From: DSVQ01 sp964484765 | GTDB taxonomy: Bacteria > Planctomycetota > Planctomycetia > Planctomycetales > Planctomycetaceae | Assembly: GCA_964484765.1 (NCBI GenBank) | Contig: CAZAGI010000009.1 | Span: 1-64,000 of the forward strand | Direction of reading: 5' to 3' | DNA length: 64,000 nt | In this document: positions 49,501 to 58,792 of the stretch, one piece after another | Layout: each line of letters begins with the position of its first letter | Position numbering within the stretch: position 1 is the first letter of the stretch | The notes under the pieces: model-generated | The model's input: only the letters and a program-made list of their open reading frames with translations | What the model was told of the DNA's origin: nothing | Database searches by the model: none | Made by a program: the position numbers and the translations under genes

Positions 49501-50971
49501 GACGGTTGGCATCGAACCAACCATTGAGTCCGACGTCGCAGCGAGTCTGGATGACGAACCGACAAGCATTCCCATCGACGAATTCTTCGCGCTCGATCGG
49601 CTCGCGATTGCGGCCGACCAATTTGTGCACCGAGTTGACAGCGAGTTGTCAGCGGATGAATGCCGTACGACAGAGTTCGCAGAACCGTCGATACCGTTCG
49701 ATACCAGGGGCACCGAATCGGAAACGGCCGACGCAGAAACCGACACGATGACAGCCGACGTCGTCGCGGCCGTTGAAGCGTCGCCAGAAGCCGACGAAGC
49801 TTTGGCACTTGATGACAGCTCTGCCGTCGAGATCGACGACGGGAGTGGTTACGAAGCCGCGTCAACATCGGAAGATGATCTGCGGGCGCAGCTGGCGAAG
49901 ATGTTCGGATTGCCGGAAGATTTCGCTCAACGCCATGACGATGAAAGTGAAGCGCCGTCATTGGTGGAGACCGCGGATACTCCCGAGCCGGAATTAACGT
50001 CACTGATCAGTGAGGAAACTGACGCAGAGTCGCAGAATGACCCCGCGTCGATGGTGGAGGCCGTGGACGAAGCCGCAGCAGACGACGAGGCTTGGCGTGC
50101 ACAACTCGGACGCATGATGGCTGTGCCTGCGCCGCCGGATGCGACGGAAACGCAGCCCGGCGTGATCACCGAGACGCGGCCAGCCTTGCCGGAATCAGCT
50201 CCCGAACCAGCGACGTCGGCTCCGCCGGCCCCCAGCGAAGAAGATACGATCGCCGCCTATATGGAGCGGTTGCTGGCCCGCAATCGAATGAGTTCGCTGG
50301 AGTCGGCCGGACCAGACTCAGCCGCTCGGACCCCGACCGCTCCGCCGGTCGAGCCCGTTCGACCGCTGCCGCTTCCCGAACCGCTCGCGGCGGACGATGA
50401 CACAGTACCAGAATCCAACGTCGCAGAACCCGCTCCGGATCAGCCTTTGCTGGAGTCGCGGCCACGAATTGATAAGGACGAAGTTCGCGCCGCACTACAG
50501 TCGTTCCGGCAGGTCGCGAATTTATCGGCCCGGTCGGCCATCGCGCAGCACAGCACGAAAACACTCCGCGGCGAGATCGCCGTACAGGGGACGCTGGCGG
50601 GCTTAGCGGCGATTGCGGCCGGGGCCTACTGGTGCGGGCCGCTGTGGGGGAGTGCCGCGCAGCCGTTGCAAGGATCGGGGTGTCTCATCGCCGCCGGCTG
50701 GATGGGCTGGCAAATTTCACGCACCCTGAACCGGCTCAACAACTGGAATCCGAACGACCGGCTCGAAGCCCAAATCTTTGAAAATCCGGACGATGAAGAT
50801 CGAGACGCCATCGAAAATCACGACGACTTCGATCACCCCGCTGCGATGAATGCGACGCAGACTACTGGTGACGATAGTGAGCCCGATCTTCGCCGCGAGA
50901 CCGTTAGCGCAGATGATGAAATTGAATCGGCAGCAACGGTTCCTGAAGCCGAAGTCCGCGAGATTTCTTAA
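46547..50971 (+). CDS. Giant FHA-domain protein with 13 tandem coiled-coil repeats and C-terminal membrane segment
   Basis: 1474 residues from ATG 46547 (GAGGG about 9 bases upstream; ATG 46538 adds three residues). An FHA-like domain (about 22-105: GEYSVGTDSGCDLAVVAEGV, then DRISLGPLTFSLRS) should bind phosphothreonine. An acidic-proline spacer leads to a coiled coil of 13 repeats (221-622): eleven of 32 residues (consensus IAAWELERSEQQTELAARK) and two of 25, lacking exactly one heptad. A longer irregular coil (to about 870), a disordered acidic region (to about 1310) and a hydrophobic pair (about 1350-1395) follow. It is probably a membrane-tethered cytoplasmic scaffold reading Ser/Thr-kinase signals. 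Confidence 0.8.
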   Translation: MTASVLTKPRWTTAAMPSAMPLVLQPPRHYPALPLLLTPGEYSVGTDSGCDLAVVAEGVAARHAILVVNQFGVGLKALDGRTWVNDFAVTETTLRRGDRISLGPLTFSLRSATADDLLMQVAVGPSEPERERTPESVAAAPTDIEVAPAPIAPPAVDAVEIDQPVAGADVPPVEEPSVAAIVACEATTNNTVQVAIVVEPVPVAPTVTEPAQAAALLEVQIAAWELERSEQQAELALRSTELAALAAKLDERAAAWERERSGQQTELASRKSELAALATKLDERIAAWEQGRADQQAEITDRKTELVSLAARLDEKSAACETEHAEHQAELSARAAGLNEQIAAWELARSEQQSVLTVRKSELAELSSRLDERTAAWELERSGQQTELAARTTELTALAAELDEKIATWELERSEQQTELAALVAGLDEKIAAWDLERSQQQTELAARKTELTSREAGLDEKIAAWELERSQQQADLAAQKTELAALAAGLDERIVAWDLQQAEQQSKLAAREAELTALTAGVDEKIAGWEQARSGQQAELALRTTTLAALETELGERISRWETERSEQQTDLAARKTEFAALETGLNEQIAAWELERSEQQSELTARKTDLTALAAGLEEREVRLTSWEARLIRREECLDQRQSELDSQRTALDGRETALAEERLRLETVAATARAEIATEAEKQTAAWDAWEKTQRRLAAELNEEFEALQEVEAQTHAAKAALAAEQAAWRVAHEAWTADCAVWEARRQEQQQQLAEWEEESRVLEGDLTRQRDQLEIQRSELHAESCQRAAAHRELLEARQTTQRERRLFTEHQSAWLTERESQWLDLRERRRRLDADEREIAELHQQARDALEQALQTPLSAHVTEAIPAEPLVESPSEITAQSFATTQEFETAETHIDVTVDEQSALAVSPDDPRDPESASLNEFDKAENQGYVAAVELPDWFNSPRHEAVIPDGATDSSSVVSEVAEAEQVVAALESSPTVGIEPTIESDVAASLDDEPTSIPIDEFFALDRLAIAADQFVHRVDSELSADECRTTEFAEPSIPFDTRGTESETADAETDTMTADVVAAVEASPEADEALALDDSSAVEIDDGSGYEAASTSEDDLRAQLAKMFGLPEDFAQRHDDESEAPSLVETADTPEPELTSLISEETDAESQNDPASMVEAVDEAAADDEAWRAQLGRMMAVPAPPDATETQPGVITETRPALPESAPEPATSAPPAPSEEDTIAAYMERLLARNRMSSLESAGPDSAARTPTAPPVEPVRPLPLPEPLAADDDTVPESNVAEPAPDQPLLESRPRIDKDEVRAALQSFRQVANLSARSAIAQHSTKTLRGEIAVQGTLAGLAAIAAGAYWCGPLWGSAAQPLQGSGCLIAAGWMGWQISRTLNRLNNWNPNDRLEAQIFENPDDEDRDAIENHDDFDHPAAMNATQTTGDDSEPDLRRETVSADDEIESAATVPEAEVREIS
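47207..48412 (+). repeat. Array of 13 coding tandem repeats (96-bp units, two of 75 bp)
   Basis: The array encodes repeats 1-13 of the FHA/coiled-coil protein. Units 4 and 7 are 75 bp, a clean 21-bp (seven-codon) loss that keeps the heptad register. Units differ at many third positions, so the array is not recent, though some blocks (GCTGCTTGGGAACTCGA type) remain closely similar. Confidence 0.85.
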
Positions 50972-51014
50972 CCAGCGTCCACGGCTTCGGTGAGTCATTC
51001 CAACGAATGCCGCT

Positions 51015-52427
51015 CTACGGACCTTCCGGCGGCAAGGTGATGCGACTGCTGGCGGCGTACAGCCCCCACGCCAGGAACAGTGTCAGCGCGACGATTCCTG
51101 CCAGCAACACCCGCGTATCGTTCCATGGTTTCCATGTCGCAACCATCGGCTTGGGCGCATTTGGATTTGCCCGGGGATCGCCGAGAGTGCCGTTGACGAC
51201 CACAACACCGCTGTCGATGGCCGACCGTAGCGCCGCGACATCCCATTTGCCTGCGGGGGCGTCGGGTGAACCGTATTCCACCTGCAGTTTCTGCCCTGGT
51301 GTCGCCAGGCAACGCAACTCATAGATCGGACCGACCGGCTCCACACCACGAAATTCGACAGGCGGGCTGTCTTCGTTCATGATGAGCACGCGATATCGTC
51401 CGGTCGCGTTGCTGTAGTCATTCCAGAGTTTCATTTCGAGCCGTTCCCGCTGCAGTTTCCCGATCTGAAATCGTGACACCACTTGTTCCGCGACATTGAT
51501 CCATTCCAGTTTTCCGTTCTCGACCTGGTGTTCCGCTTCGACGCGACTTTGCCGGTGAAAATTCTCAGTGTCGGTCAGCAAGCGCAGCATCGAGATCGGT
51601 TGGCGTCGAACCGAAAACGTCAATTCGGTCCGCTGTTCTTTCGAGTTCTGGGTGACACGAAAGTCGGTCGCGGGGTAGATCCGGTCGCGTGTTCCCTGCG
51701 GCTGTTGTTCCACAACCGTTCGCTGGAATTCGATGCGGTCGACGCGGAACGGGCGGCGGGCCACCGTGGTGCGCTCCGTCCGATCGGTTTCTTGTCCGCC
51801 GCGTAGACGACGATTCAGCTCGAGCAGTTGCGATTCCTGTTCCGCCGTCACGTCGGCGATTGTCAGGCGAAAATGGCGATGATCACCACCGGCGACGGAC
51901 ACAACCACATTCCGCGCATCAATGAAGCGCGAATAGTCAAAAATCAGTGTTGATTCGCCGGCGGTCGTCCAGTTCTGTCCGTCCGCCGAAGACTCCACCT
52001 GCACTTGATGTTCGAAATCACGTAGCGGCGTAATGATCCGGATGGCATCTGGCAAAGGATCATCTTTGCCCAGGGTGATCTCGACTCGCAGTCCGTTTTC
52101 GGAGTGAACCTGGGCCTTCAGCGACGCGGCGGGCCATTGCGTCGTCGCGGCCTTTGGCTCGGTCTGCTTGGCGGCTTCGATGACGAATCCCACGTTCTGT
52201 TCGTGCTCGTCGCGCACGCGCACGTCGGGCCACCCCACGCGGGTGGAAGAATGGAAGTGTTCGTCGAGCGTGATGGCAACCGGGGCCGTCTCAGTGAGCT
52301 CCGGCAGCGTCACCGTCCGCAGCCACTGAAATGCCGGTGGGTCGTCGTCTGCCGTCGCAATGAGCGGGGCGGCCGATACCAAACCGAACAACAACCACAA
52401 AGTGCGCGCAGCAAGCAAATCCGTCAT
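51015..52427 (-). CDS. DUF3999-family exported membrane-anchored protein
   Basis: 470 residues from ATG 52427; the open frame continues upstream inside the next gene, but this ATG begins a signal peptide (LLAARTLWLLFGLVSAAPLI) and overlaps the upstream stop by ATGA. The mature beta-rich region (about 28-430) has jelly-roll-like segments (QWLRTVTLPELTETAPVAIT and QVQVESSADGQNWTTAGEST), the second half repeating the pattern. A C-terminal helix (about 440-460) anchors it. DUF3999 proteins are commonly encoded next to DUF2339 membrane proteins, exactly as here. Function is not established. Confidence 0.8.
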   Translation of the reverse strand: MTDLLAARTLWLLFGLVSAAPLIATADDDPPAFQWLRTVTLPELTETAPVAITLDEHFHSSTRVGWPDVRVRDEHEQNVGFVIEAAKQTEPKAATTQWPAASLKAQVHSENGLRVEITLGKDDPLPDAIRIITPLRDFEHQVQVESSADGQNWTTAGESTLIFDYSRFIDARNVVVSVAGGDHRHFRLTIADVTAEQESQLLELNRRLRGGQETDRTERTTVARRPFRVDRIEFQRTVVEQQPQGTRDRIYPATDFRVTQNSKEQRTELTFSVRRQPISMLRLLTDTENFHRQSRVEAEHQVENGKLEWINVAEQVVSRFQIGKLQRERLEMKLWNDYSNATGRYRVLIMNEDSPPVEFRGVEPVGPIYELRCLATPGQKLQVEYGSPDAPAGKWDVAALRSAIDSGVVVVNGTLGDPRANPNAPKPMVATWKPWNDTRVLLAGIVALTLFLAWGLYAASSRITLPPEGP

Positions 52428-54952
52428 GTTGCAGACTCCGGCGGCGGAACGTCCGGTGGCGAGTCGGGCTTGGTCACGGCGAACGTCTCGCGGTATTTCA
52501 AGTAGATAAAGGAACCTGCCAACACCAGCACACCGAGAATGATGAAAGCAATAATCCGGTAGAACGAATCCAGCTCGGCCAGATCGCGGAAGAAGACTTT
52601 GCCAATGACGATCGCGAAAAAGATCAGCCCGGCGTATCGCAGCACGCGATGATTCCGCCAGATGCCGCGCAACAACCATGCGAACGCGAACATCGCCCAC
52701 AGAATCGACACGCCGCCCGCCCGCATTCCCGGCAGGTACGTGAAGAGGAACGTGTTCAGTTCGAGTGTCAGGAAAACGAGCAACACACCCATTCCCGCTA
52801 CCGCGAAGATCACCGCCGCGTCAGCATTGTCCTTGGTACCGCGGGAACAACGGTAAGCCACCAGGAGAAACGTGATGAGCGAGCCGAAGTCGAGCAACCG
52901 CAGCGCGGCGTCGTGGAACGAATAGGTTCCCGTGTAGAGCATTTGTTCCGACAACGACCATGATGGAATGTCGAACACGACCAATTTGCCCAGGACGACC
53001 GCCAACATCAACACGACGGTTGTGATGAGATGACGGCTGTTACGCAAAATTGCTTCCCACAGCAGCAACCCGCACAGCATCAGCCACAGCAACGTGAGCA
53101 CGGGCAATTTCAACGGCACATAGGCAAATCCAATCGAACGATTGAGTTCTAGATGCAGATAGGCAAACAGCATCAACACGGCCATGCCGATGAGCGCCCG
53201 CGGTGCCCAGTTCATCGGAATCACTTCCGGCAAATCGTTCTCGTCGGCAACAACCGCCGTGTCAGATTTCCAGCCCGCCATCAAGCGGTTCGCCCCGCCG
53301 AGCGATAGCACCGGTACGCCGAACATCACGATTCGTTCCACCAGCCGCGGCCAATATTCCGACCAGGGCGTTCCCGCTGCGAGCGGCATCTGGAATTGAT
53401 TCGGCAAGTCGATCACGGCGAAGCGGAACAAGACTATGCCGTACAGAATAAAGCTGACATACCGCAGCGTCTTGCTGCTGAGTTGCCTGGCGATCCACAG
53501 CAGCACGAGCGCCTGCAGAGCCCAACTGACGGTAATCCACTGCTTCGACAACACCAGTGGCACGGTCACGATCACGAAGAACGACGCCAACCCCAGGAAA
53601 CTGACCAGCAGTTCCCGGTCGACGAGCTTTCGCATGAGGAAGTAATAGATGTGCAGCACGTAGAACAGCGCCAGTCCCAGCGTCACCGCGGCGGCCCATT
53701 CTTTGCCGTAGAGTGCCGAGACAAGCCGATAACTCTCACCGAAATAGACGAACGCATTCACCAGCAGTGCCGCCAGATCGAACAGATTCGACGGCTTACG
53801 GTTCACGAGGTTGTAGAGGAACGTCATCGTCGAGAAGAGCGCGAAGAACGCCGTCAGGAACGGCAGGACATTCCAGAATTCTGCCGGCGTGTAGGCGCGC
53901 ATCGAAGTAAAGTAGAGCGCGTAAGTGCAAACGAAACTGAGCAGATTGACCAGCGGCCAGTTCTTCCAATAGCACATCCCGAGGACGCCGACGCCGAGAA
54001 TCAGCAGGTAGGCGTACAGTCCGAAGAAGTCCACGGTTCCGGTCGACAGCATCAACGGTGTGCCATACCCGCCGAGGATCCCCAGCACGGCGATCAGCAT
54101 GGAATGGAAGCGAACGGCGACGCCTCCGGCCAGCACCGTCACCAGCCCCATCAGCACAAACGCGGGTTGCGGCTCCAGGAGATCGTAGAAATGTTCGGCG
54201 GCGTAAACGCTGAAATACAGCATCGCCAGGCCGCCTCCCATCAATCCTTGACCGAAGACGTGATAGCGACCGCCGAGCAGCCGAGTCCCCGCGGTCAGCA
54301 TTGCCAGCCCCGCGGCGGCCGCCATGGCCACGCGCGCCATCGGTGTGATCAGGTTGTTGTCGAACGAATACTTCAGGAAGAAGCCGACGCCGATGACGAG
54401 GATCAAAATCCCCAGACGCATGAGCCACTGACTGGCGATGGCGTATTCGATCGAGACACCGGCGGGGATGTGTTCTTCCCCGACGATGATCCAGCTCCAG
54501 ATTTTGTGGAGCGTTTCCTTCGCCGCCGTCTCGAATTTGCTGGGGGTGCGCGGTGGTGGCGGAGTCCGCTGCGACGCGGATTGCGGTTCGCGCGAAACGG
54601 CCGCAACAAGGGGTTTCGCGGGGGCATCGTCAAAGAGCGGTTCGACCGGCGCCGCGGCAGGCACAACTTCCGGCACCGGATGTTTCGGCGGCAACGGTTC
54701 GTCCGCCGGCTTCGGTTTGGGAGTGCCTTCGGGCTGTGGCAGGAGTTCGAGGACTTCCATTTCCGCGGCAGGCGGCACCGGCCTGGCAGCCATCGCCGTT
54801 AATTGCTTGCGAAGTTCGCGCAGTTCCCGTTTGACCGCAGCAAACTCGGTCGATTGCTTTTCGCGAAGCCCATTGATCCACGAGTAAACAAGCAGCAATC
54901 CGCCGCCAAGAAACAGAATACTGAAGAGGATCAGGCACGCAACTTCTTCCAT
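52424..54952 (-). CDS. DUF2339-family polytopic membrane protein
   Basis: 842 residues from ATG 54952, the first in-frame start with a hydrophobic N-terminus. One helix (about 5-25), then a cytoplasmic coiled and Pro-rich linker (about 30-155), then about 20-24 closely spaced transmembrane helices to the end, with the conserved block GLMGGGLAMLYFSVYAAEHF in the first third. This is the DUF2339 architecture. The large number of helices suggests a transporter or enzyme for a lipid-linked substrate, but none is known. It is coupled by ATGA to the DUF3999 gene. The plus-strand open frame at 53396-54802 is its shadow. Confidence 0.85.
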   Translation of the reverse strand: MEEVACLILFSILFLGGGLLLVYSWINGLREKQSTEFAAVKRELRELRKQLTAMAARPVPPAAEMEVLELLPQPEGTPKPKPADEPLPPKHPVPEVVPAAAPVEPLFDDAPAKPLVAAVSREPQSASQRTPPPPRTPSKFETAAKETLHKIWSWIIVGEEHIPAGVSIEYAIASQWLMRLGILILVIGVGFFLKYSFDNNLITPMARVAMAAAAGLAMLTAGTRLLGGRYHVFGQGLMGGGLAMLYFSVYAAEHFYDLLEPQPAFVLMGLVTVLAGGVAVRFHSMLIAVLGILGGYGTPLMLSTGTVDFFGLYAYLLILGVGVLGMCYWKNWPLVNLLSFVCTYALYFTSMRAYTPAEFWNVLPFLTAFFALFSTMTFLYNLVNRKPSNLFDLAALLVNAFVYFGESYRLVSALYGKEWAAAVTLGLALFYVLHIYYFLMRKLVDRELLVSFLGLASFFVIVTVPLVLSKQWITVSWALQALVLLWIARQLSSKTLRYVSFILYGIVLFRFAVIDLPNQFQMPLAAGTPWSEYWPRLVERIVMFGVPVLSLGGANRLMAGWKSDTAVVADENDLPEVIPMNWAPRALIGMAVLMLFAYLHLELNRSIGFAYVPLKLPVLTLLWLMLCGLLLWEAILRNSRHLITTVVLMLAVVLGKLVVFDIPSWSLSEQMLYTGTYSFHDAALRLLDFGSLITFLLVAYRCSRGTKDNADAAVIFAVAGMGVLLVFLTLELNTFLFTYLPGMRAGGVSILWAMFAFAWLLRGIWRNHRVLRYAGLIFFAIVIGKVFFRDLAELDSFYRIIAFIILGVLVLAGSFIYLKYRETFAVTKPDSPPDVPPPESAT

Positions 54953-55209
54953 GGCCCATCCCGAACGACAAATTGAAGTGAATAACGATGTGAGTGACTG
55001 AAGCGAATGGCAATGTGAGCGCCATCGTAATGCAAACACGGGCGCAACGATATGGGGCCATCGTCCGGCGATCGAGCGTCACACGAAATTTCTCACGCAG
55101 CAGTAATACCGGTTGGCGCGTGCCGTGTCGACAAATCAGGGTGGCATGCTCAGAATGAGCCGAATCCACCCGCCGCAGCGGGCACAGCGAAGGTGTCCTG
55201 CTGAGACCA

Positions 55210-56760
55210 ATGATCAGCCTGCGAAAGCGCACCATGAAGTCCCTTGTTCTGCTGCTGGCTTTATTTTCCACACTGGAAGTCACGAACGCCGCCGAGAAAC
55301 GTCGGCCGAACATTCTGTTTATTCTCGCGGATGACCAGTCTCCGCACGATTTCGAGTTCTACAACCCCGCCGCGTCGCTGCACTCGCCGGTTTTATCGCA
55401 GCTTGCGAAAGGTGGAATGGTCATCGACGGTGCCTATCACATGGGGTCGTTCAGCGGAGCGGTCTGCACGCCGTCGCGACACATGATCATGAGCGGCCGG
55501 ACGCTCTGGCACTTGCCGATTGGTCCAGGGGCCGCCAAACATTGTCCGCCCCAACTCGAACAGAGTACGCTTCCCGCTGTTTTCAATGCCGCCGGTTATG
55601 CCACCATGCGGACGTGCAAACAGGGCAACAGTTATGAAGCCGCGAACAAACTCTTCACCGTGCGTCATGATGCCAGCAAACGTGGCGGGACGGACGAAAC
55701 CGGCAGCGCGTGGCACGCCGAGCAGGTGCTCGATTATCTCCATGAACGCGAGACGGCGAAAGATGATCGGCCATTTTTCATCTACTACGGTTTCTCGCAT
55801 CCGCATGACGAACGGGATGGAACTCCCGCGCTGCTTGAGAAATATGGCGCGGTCAATCACACCGACAAGCACTCTCTCCCGCCGGTGAACCCTCGACAGC
55901 CGGGTCTGCCGTCCAACTATCTGCCCGCGCATCCGTTTCCACATGGTCATCCCAATCTCCGGGATGAAGTCGATGTCAGCGGGGTGTGGGAGCGCCGCGA
56001 CCCGCAAACCATCCGTAATGAAATCGGACGGTACAACGCCTGCAGTGAGAACATCGACATCCAGATCGGTCGGGTGCTGGAACGTCTGCAGGCTATGGGC
56101 GAACTGGAGAACACCTACATTTTCTACACCGCCGACCATGGCATCGCCTTGGGACGACATGGCCTGCAGGGCAAGCAGAATTTGTACGAGCACACCTGGC
56201 GAGTGCCGTTTGTCGTCAAAGGCCCGGGTATTACACCGGCCAGCCGGGCAATGGGCAATATCTACCTGCTCGACGTGCTCGCAACCCTGTGCGACCTCGC
56301 CGGCATTGCCGCGCCGAAGAGCAACGAAGGCCTCAGTTTTCGGCCTGTGCTGGAAGGAAAGCAAGCGACGATCCGCGATGTCCTGTATGGCGCTTACTGC
56401 GGAGGTACCAAACCCGGCATGCGCTGCGTCAAACACGGCGACTGGAAGCTCATCGCGTATGATGTGCTCGATGGCACCGTTCGCGAACAGCAACTCTTCC
56501 ATCTGGCCGAAAATCCCGGCGAGTTCCTCACACAGCATCACGACCCACGCGTGGTTGCTGTGACCGGCGTCAAGCCGCAGCCCGAACAGGTCAATCTGGC
56601 GACCAATCCGCAGTACGCGGCAAAACTCCGGGAAATGGAAGCCTTGCTGCTCGCTGAAATGCGCCGTCTCGACGATCCGTACCGGCTGTGGAATCAACCT
56701 GCGGACGCGTTACCCCCGCTCGAAACCGAGTCCCGACCGAAGCGAAAGATCAATCCGTAG
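55210..56760 (+). CDS. Formylglycine-dependent sulfatase, exported
   Basis: 516 residues; ATG 55210 gives a good signal peptide (RKRTMKSLVLLLALFSTLEV), and ATG 55234 is an alternative. The metal-binding Asp pair lies in NILFILADDQSPHDF (D41, D42). The sulfatase signature CTPSR (Cys86-Arg90) marks the Cys that becomes formylglycine, and the second Asp/His/Lys site is in YTADHGIALGRHGLQGKQNL. It should remove sulfate esters from a polysaccharide or other sulfated organic compound outside the cytoplasm. Planctomycetes encode many. A formylglycine-generating enzyme is not in the window. Confidence 0.9.
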   Translation: MISLRKRTMKSLVLLLALFSTLEVTNAAEKRRPNILFILADDQSPHDFEFYNPAASLHSPVLSQLAKGGMVIDGAYHMGSFSGAVCTPSRHMIMSGRTLWHLPIGPGAAKHCPPQLEQSTLPAVFNAAGYATMRTCKQGNSYEAANKLFTVRHDASKRGGTDETGSAWHAEQVLDYLHERETAKDDRPFFIYYGFSHPHDERDGTPALLEKYGAVNHTDKHSLPPVNPRQPGLPSNYLPAHPFPHGHPNLRDEVDVSGVWERRDPQTIRNEIGRYNACSENIDIQIGRVLERLQAMGELENTYIFYTADHGIALGRHGLQGKQNLYEHTWRVPFVVKGPGITPASRAMGNIYLLDVLATLCDLAGIAAPKSNEGLSFRPVLEGKQATIRDVLYGAYCGGTKPGMRCVKHGDWKLIAYDVLDGTVREQQLFHLAENPGEFLTQHHDPRVVAVTGVKPQPEQVNLATNPQYAAKLREMEALLLAEMRRLDDPYRLWNQPADALPPLETESRPKRKINP

Positions 56761-56852
56761 TTCAACCGATCTCGCGACGGATGACCGATCAAGAATCGAA
56801 TCGTCGGCAATCCATCGAACAGACAACTGTGATTTTCCAGGGAGTGCTTGTT

Positions 56853-58025
56853 GTGCGAAATGCGATTCTTTGCAGTGGGTTGCTGTTGCTCAGTTGGCAA
56901 GGGGTGGGATTGGCGCAGGAAACGGAAAAACCGCGCTGGAAATACACACCGGAAGCATTCAGGCCGTTCTGGGTCGGCGAAGTGGTCGAAGGCGAATCGG
57001 TCCTGTTCATCAAGGACGAGAAGACCGGCGAAGCCCGGGCTTCAGTCTTGTTTCCCTTGCAGGAAGTGCTCTCCGTGCAAAACTCCGCCGGAACGGTCAC
57101 CTATCAGGCCGGTAAAGACTTCGTTTGGAAGGCGGGTTCGCGCGAAATCGTTTTGCCCGCGGGTTCCGCGATTCCGTCACGGGCTCCGCAAGAATTGCGT
57201 CGCCCCGCTAAATCGCAGAAGTACGAACTGACGCATCGTGATGGCAACGGCGAAATCTTCTTCGGTGGGCAACTGGAATATGCCGAAATGCAAACTTGCA
57301 TCACATACCGGCACGCGCCGAACGCCTGGAAGTTCCCGACGCCGAAGTGCGACCCGCAACAACTGCCGCGGTCGATGGAACGTCTCGCCAAGCAACAGCC
57401 GCTGACGATCGTGACGCTCGGCGACAGCATTTCGGCCGGGTCGAACGCATCGGCGCTGTACGAATCGGCTCCCTATCAGCCGGCGTATCCCGAACTGGTA
57501 CGTCGCCAGTTGTCCGAACGTTTCGGTGGATCGGTGGAGATGAAAAACCTCGCCGTCGGCGGCACTGATACCGGCTGGGGACTCACGCAAGTCGAGAAAG
57601 TCGTCGAAGCGCAGCCGCACCTCGTCATTCTCGCGTTCGGCATGAACGATTCGGCTGGGCGCTCGGCGAAGTCCTATCAGGACGTCACGAAGAATATCAT
57701 GGCGAAAATTCGCGAAAAGCGCCCCGAGTGTGAATTTATCCTTGTCGCGTCCATGCTCGGCAATCGCGATTGGATCCGGCTCAAGCACGATGCGTTTCCA
57801 CAGTACCGCGATGCCCTGCGCGACATGGTCGGGCCAGGCGTCGCGCTTGCCGACCTCACATCTATCTGGACAGGGTTTCTCGAACTCAAGCACGATTGGG
57901 ATCAAACGGGAAATGGCGTGAACCACCCCAACGATTTCGGCCACCGCGTCTATGCGCAGGTGATCACCACGTTGCTCGAGCCACAAGCCGCCGCGACTTC
58001 ACCGAACAGCGCGAATGTGAAATGA
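56853..58025 (+). CDS. Exported SGNH-fold hydrolase (esterase)
   Basis: 390 residues from GTG 56853, preceded by CAGGGAG at 8-9 bases; the frame extends upstream without coding character. A signal peptide ends at about residue 21. After a beta-rich N-terminal domain (about 25-165) come the four SGNH blocks: LGDSISAGS with the nucleophile Ser, NLAVGGTDTG, AFGMNDSAG, and NHPNDFGHRVY with the Asp-His pair. It probably removes acetyl or other acyl groups from carbohydrates. It lies 92 bases after the sulfatase on the same strand, so both may act on the same sulfated, acylated polysaccharide. Confidence 0.87.
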   Translation: MRNAILCSGLLLLSWQGVGLAQETEKPRWKYTPEAFRPFWVGEVVEGESVLFIKDEKTGEARASVLFPLQEVLSVQNSAGTVTYQAGKDFVWKAGSREIVLPAGSAIPSRAPQELRRPAKSQKYELTHRDGNGEIFFGGQLEYAEMQTCITYRHAPNAWKFPTPKCDPQQLPRSMERLAKQQPLTIVTLGDSISAGSNASALYESAPYQPAYPELVRRQLSERFGGSVEMKNLAVGGTDTGWGLTQVEKVVEAQPHLVILAFGMNDSAGRSAKSYQDVTKNIMAKIREKRPECEFILVASMLGNRDWIRLKHDAFPQYRDALRDMVGPGVALADLTSIWTGFLELKHDWDQTGNGVNHPNDFGHRVYAQVITTLLEPQAAATSPNSANVK

Positions 58026-58160
58026 GACGCATCCACCGCTGATCAAACCACTTCAGGAGACCCTCGCGCGTCTGGATCACGAGCCTTGAATCGTGATTGA
58101 CGTTGCCCGAACCGACGAGATAGCATATGGGTGAACACGGTGTGCAATCAGAAGGAAGCG

Positions 58161-58634
58161 ATGGCCGCAGACACGCTGACATTCGGTGCGAAACGAGCTG
58201 TCCTGGTAATGCTGCGACTGGCCTGTGTGCTCTCATTGTGGCATGCGCCGATACCCTGGGTGCACATTCACTCGACCGACGACGCTGAGCTTGCGAACCA
58301 CATTCACCACTTTCACCCCGAACTGCGGGAAGCGGCGCATGATGGACCGGAAGGTTGGCATTGGCATACCGTCTTGCCGCCCTGGGGACGAAATCCCTCT
58401 TCGACTTCCGAAGAGGATGAACCAACTCCCTGGACGGTGGTCGAGTTCGACCCGGCCGTCGTGGTCGCCGCCCTGTCGTGGCACGTCGATGTCGACCACG
58501 CGGTCTGGAACCCCGTGCATCAGCCGATGATCTCATCGCCATGGACCCATAGCGCGTGTTCAGCGGATGAGTTTCTCGGTACGTATCTGCAGTCTCGCAG
58601 TGCGCAGCAAATCCTCAGCGTCTGTTTGTGCTGA
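58161..58634 (+). CDS. Small His-rich exported protein upstream of metal efflux genes
   Basis: 157 residues from ATG 58161 (AAGGA 5 bases upstream); a GTG at 58131 would lengthen it. An N-terminal hydrophobic segment (about 12-35) precedes a region unusually rich in His (HIHSTDDAELANHIHHFHPE, GWHWHTVLP). A Pro-rich middle and a C-terminal part with three Cys follow. It lies 158 bases before the RND adaptor gene on the same strand. I do not recognise the family; the His content and context suggest periplasmic metal binding. Confidence 0.6.
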   Translation: MAADTLTFGAKRAVLVMLRLACVLSLWHAPIPWVHIHSTDDAELANHIHHFHPELREAAHDGPEGWHWHTVLPPWGRNPSSTSEEDEPTPWTVVEFDPAVVVAALSWHVDVDHAVWNPVHQPMISSPWTHSACSADEFLGTYLQSRSAQQILSVCLC

Positions 58635-58792
58635 GCGAATCCGGACCTCCGGGCTCCGCGGCTGCATCATTTTCTGCGTGACTTTCGAAGCGATGACTCA
58701 CGTCTCGCGGAGATCGCACGCCCTCTCCCATCTCTCGCGGTGATGTCCTTGGACGTCACCGGTTGATGTGCATCATTCTTGGGAATGACCCC

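Noticed and set aside
53396..54802. 468-codon plus-strand open frame
   Set aside because: It is the antisense of the DUF2339 gene; its translation is Arg/Gln/His-rich without hydrophobic or family pattern, as expected from the complement of a membrane-protein gene.
55393..56697. 434-codon minus-strand open frame
   Set aside because: Lies entirely antisense to the sulfatase, which has intact catalytic motifs and a signal peptide.
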